From: Branchipolynoe longqiensis
Taxonomy: Eukaryota > Annelida > Polychaeta > Phyllodocida > Polynoidae
Length of the DNA: 64,000 nt
Assembly: GCA_030323885.1 (NCBI GenBank)
Contig: CM059188.1
Location: 110,457,263 to 110,521,262 of the forward strand
Reading direction: 5' to 3'
Under the pieces are notes generated by a model, which saw only the letters and a program-made list of their open reading frames with translations, searched no databases and was not told where the DNA came from. Each line of letters begins with the position of its first letter. The first letter of the stretch is position 1. The translations under genes were made by a program, and so were the position numbers. Below, piece by piece: positions 1 through 9,450 of this stretch.

Positions 1-747
1 AGGTTGGGGAGAGTGGAGGTGGAGAGAGTGAAGGTGGAGGAGAGGGAAGGTGGGGAGAGTGAAGGTGGGGAGAGTGAAGGTGGGGAGAGTGAAGGTAGGG
101 AGGAGTGAAGGTGGGGAGAGTGAAGGTGGGAAGAGTGAAGCTGGGGAGAGTGGAGGTGGGGAGTGGGGAGAATGGAGGTGGGGATGGTGAAGGTTGGGGA
201 GAGTGGAGGTGGGGAAAGTGAAGGTGGGAAGCGTGAAGCTGGGGAGAGTGGAGGTGGGGAGATTGGAGGTGGGGAGAGTGAAGGTAGGGAGAGTGGAGGT
301 GGGGATAGTGAAGGTGGGGAGATTGGAGGTTTGGAGAGTGAAGGGGGGGAGATTGGAGGTGGGGAGAGTGAAGGTGGGGAGAGTGGAGGTGGGGAGAGTG
401 GAGGTGGGGAGAGTGAAGGTGGGGAGAGTTAAGGTGGAGAGAGTGGAGGTGAGGAGAGTGGAGGTGGGGAGAGTGGAGGTGGGGATAGTGAAGGTGGGGA
501 GAGTGAAGGTGGAGAGAGTGAAGGTAGAGAGAGTGAAGGTTTTGAGAGTGACGGTGGGGAGAGTAAAGGTGGGTAGAGTGGAGGTGGGGAGAGTGAGGGT
601 AGGGAGAGGGAAGGTGGGACGAGTCGAGGTGGGGAGAGTGCAGGTGTGGAGGTGAGGGTGGGGAGAGTGATGGGAGGGAGGGTGAATGTGGGGAGACTGA
701 AGGTGCAGAGACTGAAGGTGGGGAGAGAGAAGGTGGGGAGGTGGGAG
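1..747. repeat. GA-rich minisatellite, 15-bp unit
   Basis: Degenerate head-to-tail array of a 15-bp unit close to gagagtgaaggtggg, alternating with a gagagtggaggtggg variant. The array enters from the left edge of the window, so its full length is unknown. Long frames are open on both strands (for example 194-655 plus, 429-836 minus), but they only translate the repeat and are not genes. The right edge decays near 740 into ordinary sequence; 748-889 holds nothing recognisable. Confidence 0.9.
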
Positions 748-889
748 GAGTGCCATATGAATGTAGGAAGTAAGAGAACTCCCGAGAATGGAATAACCCA
801 ACAAGTGGCGAGAGTTATACAGTTATAGACAATCATATTTCGAGGGAATCATATTTAGGGATTCATATTTAGAAAGTGAAAGTGTAAGC

Positions 890-1410
890 AACTTTTCTGT
901 GTACAATAGCTGATCTGTGTACAACAGCTGCTCTGTGTACAACATCTGCTCTGTGTACCACAGCTTCTCTGTATAACATCTCTTCTATGTACAACTGCTG
1001 CCTTTTTTCTAAGCGGCTGTTCTGTGTACAATAGCTGATCTGTGTACAACAGCTGCTCTGTGTACAACATCTGTTCTGTGTACAACTGCTGCCCTGTTTG
1101 TAAGCAGCTGTTCTGTGTGCAACAGCTGCTCTGTGTAAAACATATTATCTGTGTACATCTATTCTGTGTACAACTGCTGCCTTGTTTTAAAGTAGCTGTT
1201 CTGTGTGCAACAACTGCCTTGTGTACAACACCTGGTCTGTGTACAACCGCTGCCTTGTTTCTAAGCAGCTGTTTTGTGCACAACAACTGCTCTATGTAAA
1301 TCATCTGCTCTGTCTACAACATCTGCTCTGTGTACCACAAATGCATCCCTTATAAGCAGCTGTTGCGTATACAACAGCTGCCTTGTCTGTAAGCAGCTGC
1401 TCAATGACAT
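890..1410. repeat. 18-bp minisatellite
   Basis: Tandem array of an 18-bp unit close to ctgctctgtgtacaacag, with diverged units containing a ccttgtttctaagcagctg variant. The unit is divisible by three and lacks stops on parts of both strands, which explains the open frames at 855-1304 minus and 1042-1299 plus. It ends about 55 bp upstream of the receptor exon, so it lies in the intron immediately 5' of that exon if the gene is intact. Confidence 0.88.
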
Positions 1411-1464
1411 ACCAAATGGCCAGGTTCACTGCGACTCCTCATGACTACCCACGTGTGCTTTCAG

Positions 1465-1657
1465 AGACGTCGAGTTATCCCACGAGAGTCGCCTCATCCA
1501 GCACCTGCTTTATCGGTACGCCATGACGACCCCCCTCGCCAGGCCCGTGAAGGATTCCTCCCACGCCGTGTCCATCGAGTTCCAAATGACACTCGTCCAA
1601 ATACTTGACTTTGACGAGACCAAACAGCTCATCATATCCAACATCTGGAAAAGCTAC
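1465..1657 (+). CDS. Internal exon of a nicotinic acetylcholine receptor-like (Cys-loop) subunit
   Basis: A single 193-bp exon preceded by a pyrimidine-rich acceptor (ctttcag, AG at 1463-1464) and followed by the strong donor GTAAGT at 1658-1663. From 1466 it encodes 64 residues without a stop. They match the start of the extracellular ligand-binding domain of nAChR subunits: an ESRLIQHLLYRY helix-1 segment, then ARPVKDSS, then a beta-strand FQMTLVQILDFDETKQ and finally IISNIWKSY. The Trp near the end corresponds to the conserved loop D aromatic (Trp55 in vertebrate alpha7), which sits on the complementary face of the agonist site. The exon end matches the vertebrate exon 3/exon 4 boundary (after NIWLQM). 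In vertebrate genes the region up to the IMDV motif is exon 2 and the following 45 bp are a separate exon 3; here both are in one exon. The signal-peptide exon and the later loop, transmembrane and cytoplasmic exons were not found, so this may be a gene with very large introns or an orphan exon. Codons are intact and GC-rich at third positions, which favours function. Exact subunit class is not assignable. Confidence 0.85.
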
Positions 1658-1690
1658 GTAAGTATGGGAGTTTCATGTTTGTTTGGTTGA

Positions 1691-2038
1691 AGCTGCATAG
1701 TCCGATGAAAATATCAAATTGTCAAAACGAAACAAATTATCTAGGTTTGATTTAACATATCTAACTTAGATACTGATCTGGTTATTAAGCATTTGTTTCT
1801 GCGTAGAAGGGAATACTGAGTCAATTTAACAGAACCTGTTACTACAGAAGTCTATGGTGTCAGAGTTTTGGCAAGCTTGCCAAAAGTAATTTTCCATGTT
1901 TGCACTCAAAATATCTAAAAAGTTTACTCTTTAAAATAAAAATAACTTTGAACTAATGTAAAGTAGATACTAGTGATCAATCTAATATATTTATCTCAGA
2001 AAAAGTACAGAAATTCAAAACCATCGGACTATGCAACT
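1691..2038. mobile_element. MITE-1, palindromic TTAA-flanked element
   Basis: A 348-bp foldback element with termini agctgcatagtccgatg (1691-1707) and ccatcggactatgcaact (2021-2038). The right flank is TTAA (2039-2042) and the left is TTGA (1687-1690), a one-base decay of TTAA. The interior is AT-rich and itself partly palindromic; no coding capacity. TTAA target duplications are known for the piggyBac and Kolobok superfamilies, but the ends are not a standard piggyBac CCY start, so the superfamily is open. Partial copies lie at 4437-5200, 22408, 31905, 39368-40379, 55792 and 57777. Confidence 0.8.
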
Positions 2039-2042
2039 TTAA

Positions 2043-2800
2043 GGCATGTCACTGAACTGACACGGGCAGTGCTATACAGGAGACAGGATACAGGATACAG
2101 GATAGTCTTTGTTTATTGCAGCTTCATGGAAATTGCTTAGGATGAATATTAGCTACTTTGTTTTTTGTTAACAAATATAATCTAAGCAACACATATTTGT
2201 AAAAAAATAACTCAAATCTAAGGCAGTGGAAATGGGACAAAAGTAGTATAACCACCAAAAAGGTTGTGCAGACTTCCATGGCAGATGCTGGAAAGAATGC
2301 GATAATTAATTACCTGTCAGTGATGTTATCTTCGAATCTAACACACAATGGCTGCAACATTTATATCATGTAGGATGGAAAATTTCTAGCTCTAGCCAAA
2401 CTAGCTTAATTTAAGAAGAAAATGGTATGCTACTTTCAATTGTATGCACATACTATTATTGTACGCTCCATACCACAATTAACAAGACAAGACAATTGAT
2501 ATATATATATTTGGATGAGTAATTCCTCTGACTGGTACCTCTAAAAGGCCCCTCCGTTTTATTCATGAAGCAAATTTTCCTGCCGACTGGAGGCAGATAC
2601 TATATCGTGCACACGCACGCGGGCACTGTGTGCTGCCACAGTCTGGTGCGAGCTGCCAGCTAGGCAGGCCCGACTTCAAAGCAGCTCAGGACTGCACAAA
2701 CACATAGGATGCACTGTCCCACCGGACCGTAGTACCAAACACTAAGCAACACTTTGCTGAATAATATTTGCGTAACTAGTTACACGCCACATAATCACCA
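2043..2800. other. No gene recognised; AT-rich intron-like DNA
   Basis: Non-repetitive at the scale readable by eye apart from a short run of acaggata units near 2082-2104 and a TA-rich patch near 2500. No splice-flanked open frame with recognisable protein similarity was found. Confidence 0.5.
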
Positions 2801-3091
2801 GATGGGATGGCCGAATGAGTTAGAGCACCCGTCAAGTCAAACCAATGACTTTAAAATTGATATTGTTGCTTCCTAGCCAGGTGCTCGGCATTATTAGTAT
2901 AGGGGAAGGACTGGTTGGCTCAGTGTCAGGATAATGTGACTGAGTGGGATATTAGGTCATGGTGCTGGTGGCCTGGTCTCCCAGTGGGGCAGCACTATAA
3001 AGTCACCATGAGTGCGCACTGTCACAAGTCGGTACCCGTCCTGATATGACCTTAGATGTTGCTAGGACGTAAAGCAACAACACGCAACAAC
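2801..3091 (+). mobile_element. SINE-A, tRNA-derived SINE (B box lost)
   Basis: Family description: SINE-A has a tRNA-like head with an A box near tggccgaatgagttagagc and, in better copies, a B box ggttcgaaccc or ggttcgaatcc. This is followed by a conserved body (gtcaaaccaatgactta, gtgctcggcattattagg, aggataatgtgactgag, ggggcagcactataaag, gtcctgatatgacctt) and a 3' end aggacgtaaaactccaac then CAAC repeats. Full copies are about 330 bp. SINEs are transcribed by RNA polymerase III and mobilised by a LINE. This copy has the A box but has lost the B box, joining cccgt directly to caagtcaaacc. Confidence 0.85.
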
Positions 3092-3544
3092 TAGCAAGCA
3101 TAATAACAAATTCTGACATGATGAACAATTAGATTACTATAATTAAGTTCTTTTATCACCGGATTCAGAAACCTTACCAGTGTCAGAATTAGGATATGTA
3201 CGATTTCCTCATCATCACTTTAAGTATATTAATTAAATCTTTAGCTAATTTGATGATTAAATGTGATATAACATCTTTTTTTCATAAGCAGTGTTGACCC
3301 ATGTTTTTAGACCCCTTATAGATAGACTTAATTTGATTGTACATCAGTTATCATAGCTCCTGGCTTTTTTCAAATCAAAGTTATCCTATTTTGGGACAAG
3401 GCTTTCGGGAACCAATTTCGCAGTTTGGCAGTAAGGAAAACTTGATCTCTTCATTGATTGATTCCTGCATCTTCATCTTCTGAACTAGAGAATGATATCA
3501 ATACAACCTTATTCATTTGTACGTAGTGATCTGTATACTTGTGT
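3092..3544. other. No gene recognised
   Basis: AT-rich unique-looking sequence between a SINE-A and a SINE-C copy. No open frame or splice site pair of interest seen. Confidence 0.5.
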
Positions 3545-3735
3545 CGGGGGGGGGTGATGAAAATGGTAAATGTTGCACCTAGAACGGGAATCGAACCCAC
3601 ATCTCTTGCAGTCAGTGTGCTAACAATTACACCACCTACGCTCCATGATATCACTACCCTACCAATGCTTACCTGTCTAGGCGGCTCCTTGCCTGAGAGG
3701 TCAATGCAGACCACTACACTCGTCCCCCTGGAATT
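3545..3735 (-). mobile_element. SINE-C-like tRNA-derived repeat
   Basis: Read on the minus strand, a tRNA-like head carries an A-box-like stretch (gtggtgtaattgttagcac) and a B box ggttcgattcccgttc, followed by a body reading toward ccattttcatcacc. A second copy is at 3885-4005, and a weaker tRNA-like fragment lies near 33795-33885. It differs from SINE-A in everything except the Pol III promoter logic. Boundaries are approximate. Confidence 0.6.
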
Positions 3736-3771
3736 GTAAGTATTTTAAATGGGTATGTAATGCTTACAATT

Positions 3772-3799
3772 AGATACATACATACATACATACATACAG
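3772..3799. repeat. (ATAC)n microsatellite
   Basis: Short pure tetranucleotide run of acat/atac between the two SINE-C copies. Confidence 0.85.
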
Positions 3800-3884
3800 G
3801 CAATACGCCCACACCTACATACATACAGAGTCTCTAGCCATATAGCACGCACAGCTAAACAGGGTCCTGTTCATGGAACCAGTG

Positions 3885-4005
3885 TTGTGGGCGTGATGAA
3901 AATGGGAAATATTCTGCCTACAGCAGGAATCGAACCCACATCTCTTGCATTCCAGGCCAGTGTGCTAACCATCACACCACCTTGGCTCCCTGATACCATC
4001 TGATA
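3885..4005 (-). mobile_element. SINE-C-like tRNA-derived repeat, second copy
   Basis: Minus-strand copy with a B box reading gggttcgattcctgctg and an A-box-like segment tggtgtgatggttagcac. Shares the ccattttcatcacg body with the copy at 3545. It abuts a plus-strand SINE-A copy. Confidence 0.6.
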
Positions 4006-4011
4006 GAGACC

Positions 4012-4332
4012 AGGTGCAGTGGCCAAACCGGTAGAGGGACTTGTGTGAGGGAGATTGGGAGGTTGGTTCCCAGTCGAGTCAAACCAATGACTTATAAATG
4101 CTCATCACTTCATAGCCTGGTGATTGGCATTAATAGGATAGGGCAATGACTGGTTAGCTCAGTGACAGGATAATGTGACTGAGTGAGATATTGTGTCATG
4201 GTGCTGGCAGCCTGATTTCCCAGTTGGGCAATACTATAAAATCACCATGATTGTGCACTGTCACAAATCCGTTTGCCATCCTGATATGACCTTCGATGTT
4301 GCCAGGACCTCAAACTCCAACAACCATCCAAT
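4012..4332 (+). mobile_element. SINE-A copy
   Basis: Head reads gcagtggccaaaccggtagag with a diverged B box (ggttggttcccagtc); body and 3' end aggacctcaaactccaac are clear. Subfamily with an aatcggtagag-type A box, different from the gaatgagttagagc type. Confidence 0.85.
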
Positions 4333-4436
4333 CCGCCTAGAACGGGCTTCGAAGCACCATCTCTCGCATTCAAATTCGCTAGCTATTTTCTCCTTCAACA
4401 CATTTTACAATACAAATAACTTGTTCGTGAAATGGG

Positions 4437-5200
4437 ATATATCATAGATATCTTTTTATCCACGTTTTGACACACATATCCAACTTAGATACTTTTTGCT
4501 ACACCAAAGGAAATACTGCGTCAATTTAATAGAAGCTGTTACTGTTGATTGATTGATTGTTGGAGTTTTACGTCCTAGGAACATCTAAGGTCATCTCAGG
4601 ACGGGCTTACTGTTGAAGCCTATAGGGTTTTGACAAGACCATCTAATTTAATTGTGTATATTTTCACTTCAAGTATTTTGCAAGTTAGTCAATTCAAAGC
4701 GAAGTTACTTCAAACTAAAGTAAGGTAGGTTATACCAAAGACCCTATAATACTAAGATGGCTCACTCAGCCTGTACTGTGTAATCAAAATAATCAAACCC
4801 ACCACTTGGTGCGCTGGCTGTTCTCTTGGTTAAACAGGTGTTATATTATATGTAGAAATGTATATATGAATGTGAAAGATCTGTGATGATGGCGATGATG
4901 ATGATGATCATGCTGATGATGATGTGTATTTGTTCATAACAATTTCATATTGATGTGTATTCATACTTACCTATCTCACGTATAATATAATTGTATGTGT
5001 TTACATGTGAAACACGAACCAGCAGCCGGGCTGATCAAACCCACCACAAGGTGGCACTTCAAAATTGACATTACCATGGGAGAGATAGGGAGTGAGCCGT
5101 CTTAGTATTATAGGGTCTTTGGTTATACAGGTCAACTTAATATATTTCTCAAAGCAACATGGTGGCAAGTCAATTTCGCTTAGATAAATATATCTTGCTT
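4437..5200. mobile_element. MITE-1 copy broken by two nested insertions
   Basis: Degenerate MITE-1 sequence is recognisable at 4465-4550 (aaggaaatactgcgtcaattt), resumes at 4610-4729 (acttcaaactaaagtaagg) and again at 5128-5200 (aacttaatatatttctca). The gaps are filled by a minus-strand SINE-A 3'-end fragment (about 4551-4609) and by a complete MITE-2 (4735-5122). This gives relative age: MITE-1 is oldest, SINE tail and MITE-2 younger. Confidence 0.65.
4735..5122. mobile_element. MITE-2, 5-bp target duplication
   Basis: A 388-bp element with perfect inverted ends beginning ccaaagaccctataatac and finishing with its complement. It is flanked by the direct repeat TTATA (4730-4734 and 5123-5127). 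The interior has a gat/tga trinucleotide stretch and no coding sequence. A second copy in the opposite orientation is at 18337-18698. The superfamily is not assignable from this; 5-bp duplications are known for Transib among others. Confidence 0.85.
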
Positions 5201-5576
5201 CGAATTGACCAACTCTCGTAGTCCATGAGCACTACATTGCAATATTCCACTGAACTAGACAACCTCACAGCACCCTTTTACAGGAGGCCTGCAGTGAGCG
5301 TTTCGGTACAGGCAGCATCAGGGCGGTGGTTAATATTGGATTAGGGTGCAGAGTTCAGGGAGTGCCAGAGTGATGCCTGCGTTCCCACAGGTCCAGAACG
5401 ACTGCAGTTCAATGCGAAGCTTCCGCCCTCAATGGCCATACCTTTGTGGAGGGACATTGGATGGATGGGTGGGGGGGGGGGGGGGGAGCTGAGGGGGAGG
5501 GGGGACAATAACAGCGTGTTAGTATTAACAGTGGACACAAGCAACCAGCATTTCAAACTCAGATTCTGCCAACAAG
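5201..5576. other. No gene recognised
   Basis: Unique-looking sequence with a poly-G stretch at 5470-5487 and a purine-rich segment. The short open frame at 5341-5616 minus has a proline-rich composition from the G run and no recognisable domain. Confidence 0.45.
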
Positions 5577-5578
5577 GC

Positions 5579-5922
5579 GGTTGGTTGGTAGTTGGAGTTT
5601 TACATCCTGGCAACATATAAGGTCATAGCAGATGGGTACCGACCTGTAGCAGTGCACACTCATGCTGACTTTATAGTGGTGCTCCACTGCGAGACCAGGC
5701 CAACACAAGCATGACCTGATATCCCACCCAGTCACGTTGTCCTGACATTTCGCCAACCAGTCCTGGCCCTATATACTATCCTAAGAATGCCAAGTGCCTG
5801 GCTAGTGAGTATCAATTTTTAACTCATTAGTTTGACTTGACCAGTGTTCTAATGCATGGTGTTGAATTCCACAATCTACCAAAGCGGGAGATGGATGCTC
5901 AACACATTCGGCCATCTCGTAT
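5579..5922 (-). mobile_element. SINE-A copy
   Basis: Full-length minus-strand copy starting with the CAAC-type tail (ttggttggtagttggag) and ending in the tRNA head (ctcaacacattcggccat). The gap-free body suggests moderate age. Confidence 0.85.
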
Positions 5923-6003
5923 GGTCTCTCTGCCAAAAAGGCTGAGCAGTGAGCTGCCCTCTGAGTGCTGTAGAGGTCCACCTGGCACCAGCCTCCGCGG
6001 TGA

Positions 6004-6333
6004 CCGGGCGCGATGGCCGAATCGGCATAGCACGGTTCCTGCGTGCGGAAGGTCGGGAGTTCGGTTCCCGGTCGAGTCAAACCAATGACTTATCAAATTG
6101 ATACATGTCGCTTCATAGCCTGGTGCTCGGCATTAATAGGAAAGGGCCATGACTTGTTAACTCAGTGTCAGGATCATGTGACTGAGTGGGATATTGGGTC
6201 ATGGCCTGGTCCCCAGTAGGGCAGCGCTATAAAATCACCATGAGTGCGCACTGTCACAAGTTGGTACCAGTCCTGATATGACCTTAGATGTTAGACGTAA
6301 AGCTCCAACAATCAACCAACCAACTTGTGTTGG
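6004..6333 (+). mobile_element. SINE-A copy
   Basis: Complete plus-strand copy: A box tggccgaatcggcatagc, degenerate B box (gagttcggttcccggtcg), 3' end gacgtaaagctccaac plus CAAC repeats. Confidence 0.88.
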
Positions 6334-6663
6334 CAGAGTCGGAATCGTCCACAGTTAACACTAACACGCTGTTATTAGATGTTGCAAGGACGTACAACTC
6401 CAACAACGAACTAACCTACGAGCTTCCACGGTGCGCGTCATGACCCGGGCAGTGTCAATGCCATGCTCGCTTGTTGTGACCCCTTTCCTCCCCCCACCCA
6501 CCCCACCCACTTCCCCCCTCCCCATCCATGTATAATGCACAGCTGGCGGTCGTCAGGTCAGACCACAACAGTCGCTTCACCCACGCACCCACCATCCCAC
6601 ACACAGACACACACAAACACACAAAGCAGAACTAACCACAATTCCTGCGTCTCAGTTGTCTAA
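6334..6663. other. No gene recognised; pyrimidine- and CA-rich
   Basis: Contains a C-rich patch (6481-6530) and a cacacac stretch near 6600. Ends at the TAA target duplication of the next element. Confidence 0.45.
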
Positions 6664-6928
6664 TGCCCGGCACACACCTCCCGTATACGATTCACGCGCT
6701 AAAACTGACTGCGTTTCACAACCCGACCCATCCCGTTTCGTGACGTAAAACTGGCCAATTCATTTTTCGAATGTCGTGCGATTTGCGTTTTAAGCACTAA
6801 AACTGAGTTTTAAGTCGCGAATCGCAATGCTCTGGTGTGCTATAGGGGCGCACACCTAATGACTAAAACTAAAACTTAATCGCGAAACGGGCAGTTTTAG
6901 GTCGTATACGGGAGGTGTGTGCCGGGCA
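6664..6928. mobile_element. MITE-4, Harbinger-type (TAA target duplication)
   Basis: A 265-bp element with inverted ends tgcccggcacacacctcc / ggaggtgtgtgccgggca, flanked by exact TAA duplications (6661-6663 and 6929-6931). A 3-bp TWA duplication is the hallmark of PIF/Harbinger elements. The interior contains several internal mirror copies of cgattcgcg and taaaactgagttttaa-like motifs. The related copy at 40383-40653 has a TTA duplication. Confidence 0.85.
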
Positions 6929-6931
6929 TAA

Positions 6932-7620
6932 CACGCTCAACTCTACAAGCAAAGGTCTGGCATTCGTTGATCTTTTTGTTGTTGTTGTTGCATTTTTTGT
7001 ATTTTTGCTCTATTTCTTTTGTTTTAAGCTTTTATTACCCGGAGCACCTTCACTTTAGTCTCGTAGAGAGCGGTGCTTGGAGAGCGCTTCTCCGCCGTGT
7101 CGCCAGACATCCTCTTTAAACCGGCAGGTGGAGAGAGAAGGGCTGGGCACCTTCTCCCGGCATGCACCTGCCTACCGTGCTCAGAGAGGCTTCTGATTGG
7201 CACTTTGAGCACGGCCAGCTGTCCGCAGCGGCTCCTGGTGACAGATGGAGACACTTTAGGCTCTAGGCTCCTATAGGGGGCGCCACTCACGGCTCTCAAC
7301 TAATTAGCCGCCGAGGCAAAGGATTCGATCCTCTTCAAACACGGCTTAGTAGCATTATGGCTCTCTCTTTGGCCATGGACTGAGCCTTTAATGCCTTTGC
7401 ATAGCAGCTCGTCAGGAGACCGATCACTCTGTCTGCAAGTCTAATTTGTGACTTCACAGCCATTTTGGAGTCTGTTTGAAATGGAGCGTTCTTAAGGTTT
7501 ATTAATTATATAGACGACTCCATTCGAACAAGCATGTATGAATAATATTATGCAGCTAGTGAAATGATGAGGGTGTCTGAATGAAAGATAGAGAATGCGT
7601 ATAAATGATGTAGTCTCATT
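6932..7620. other. Low-copy sequence; candidate conserved non-coding region
   Basis: No repeat family seen here is present between about 7040 and 7560. The composition is balanced, with clusters of homeodomain-like taattag (7300), tttgcat (7396) and cagctg-type motifs. The frames at 7024-7299 (minus) and 7073-7276 (plus) lack recognisable domains. It may be regulatory or a diverged exon; nothing in the sequence decides. Confidence 0.3.
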
Positions 7621-7625
7621 TACAC

Positions 7626-7957
7626 CAGACGCGAAGGCCGAATGATTTGAGCATCCATCTCCTGTTTTGGTAGATCGTGGGATTATAACTCTGGTCGAGT
7701 CAAAGCAATGACTTAAAAATTGATACTCGTTGCTTTCTAGCCAGGTACTTGGTATTGTTAGGATAGCGTAAGGACTCGTTGGCTCAGTGTCACAATAATG
7801 TGACTGAGTGGGATATCAGGTCATGGTGCTGGTGGCCTTGTCTCCGAGTGGTGGAACACTATAAAGTTGCCATGAGTGCGCACTGTCAAAGTGGGTACCC
7901 GTCCTGATATGACCGTAGATGTTGCCGGCACATAAAACTCCAACAGCCAACTAACCT
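7626..7957 (+). mobile_element. SINE-A copy
   Basis: Plus-strand copy with A box aaggccgaatgatttgagc, a decayed B box, a complete body, and the 3' end acataaaactccaacagcc. Confidence 0.87.
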
Positions 7958-8029
7958 CAGAGATTTCGACCGACCACATTTAGTGCATTTCCACTATCAA
8001 ATACTCATTCCCAGGTTGTGTTGTTATAT

Positions 8030-8205
8030 TTATTGATTAAGGAAGAGAAATTCTTTCAATCGCGGAAGATTGGTCTTCCTCATTCGATTGCTCCTTATCG
8101 TATCCTAGTCCTAAATCATTGGTTTAATTCGGCTGGGATTGGAACCTCACGACCTGCCATGTGGTAAGTGAGCTCAACTCATTTGGCCATTAAATATACT
8201 GTTTT
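8030..8205 (-). mobile_element. SINE-A2 copy (alternative short tail)
   Basis: Minus-strand copy of the second subfamily. The tRNA head and first body module match SINE-A, but after the taggatagggcaagga junction the tail becomes agcagtggaatgaggaag...gacatttccctgcttaa and ends A-rich. Other copies are at 14415 and 18045. The different tail implies a different LINE partner or a template-switch origin. Confidence 0.75.
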
Positions 8206-8401
8206 AGTGTTGCATATATAACCCTGCAAAGACAGTCCTGAATCGTTGGAAATGATATCGCAATTTCCATTTGAACAAACATCAAAGTCTAAACTATGCT
8301 CATATCCCATTCGGAAAATGGGAAATTGGGAAAATGGGAAATTGAGTGCAGAAAGCGTCAGTTCCGAGAGATTAGTCGTCGGGCCACAGCCCTACTTATA
8401 T

Positions 8402-8468
8402 GTGATTGATTGATTGATTGGTGGTTGCTTTACGCCGTGTCGGCAGCATAGGCCATATTCACGGCGAG
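8402..8468 (-). mobile_element. SINE-D 3' tail fragment
   Basis: Reads on the minus strand as ccgtggatatggcctatg-like sequence followed by ggcgtaaagcaaccaccaa and CAAT repeats. The same tail is at 24880-24942 on the plus strand. I recall comparable CAATCAATC-ended SINE tails from lophotrochozoans, but cannot verify that here. Confidence 0.55.
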
Positions 8469-8476
8469 CTTACTTA

Positions 8477-9156
8477 TACCCCTGTCACACTACCACGTAA
8501 CGAGCCAACGTGAGCCTAACGTGGTAATTTTTTGTCATTACGTTGAGGTACGTTGGGTTACAGCATGATGACGTCAGAATGACGTTAGAATGACGTCGAT
8601 TTACGTCACATTACGTCGTGGTACGTCGAGTTATATCAATGTTTTGGACATGTTCAAAACTTTCGACGTAGCTTGAACGTAAGGGTTTACGTTCGCCGCA
8701 CGTTCTGTTCACGTTCAATGAACGTCAATGACGTTAAACGGACGTTATTAAAACGTTAGTCACTACGTTCAACTACGTTGCACTACATTGACCCACATTA
8801 AACCCGGTGGAAACGTCCACACAGCGTAATGGGAACATCAGGATAACGTCAGGATAACGTCAGGATAACGTCATAATAACGTCAGGAGAACGTCAGGAGA
8901 ACGTACGTTCACCGTTTCGCCATCAGGTAAAGTCGTTCTGGCGATGGAATAACGTTCATAACGTTCCGTGAACGTAATGAAGTTGACCTCTCTCGTTGAA
9001 TAACGGTATCACTACGCTTTACCGACGTTACGATCTCGTCCACTACACTGCATCCACGTTCAACTTGTGCCCAAATTTGCATACTACGCCGAGAAGTTCA
9101 ACGTTCTTCATGTTCTCCCTACGTTGACGTCATTACGTCGTAGTGTGACAGGGCCT
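8477..9156. mobile_element. MITE-3a, ACGT-rich TIR element
   Basis: A 680-bp element with ends tacccctgtcac and gtgacagggcct, exactly flanked by TTA (8474-8476 and 9157-9159). Almost the whole interior is made of variants of aacgtca/cgttacgt, including a tandem run of ggataacgtca near 8840-8880. It has no coding capacity. Same TIR family as 47877, 51338 and, more distantly, 19202, 28569, 59718 and 63148. The 3-bp TWA duplication suggests Harbinger-type transposition. Confidence 0.82.
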
Positions 9157-9259
9157 TTATATGTGAGTAACATAGCTTTATTAAATACCAGTTAAATACC
9201 AATCTGTACCACGCGCTGAACAAAGACTGATACCAGTTAATAAAGATACAAAACTAAAA

Positions 9260-9450
9260 TGATATCTTCTTTAAATCATGCATCCTCACGGCCAAAATCG
9301 AACATATTTAAGACATATAATTAGCTATAGAACATGCAACCTCACGACCAAAATCACACATCGTTAAGAAATATAATTAACTATAAAACATGCAAACTCA
9401 CGACCAAAATCAAATATCGTTAAGGCATGTAACAACTAATGCTTTCTGAG
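9260..9450. repeat. Degenerate tandem repeat, about 65-bp unit, 3 copies
   Basis: Three diverged copies of a unit containing catgcaacctcacgaccaaa followed by atcgttaagacatataatta. Copies begin near 9277, 9332 and 9390. Confidence 0.65.
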
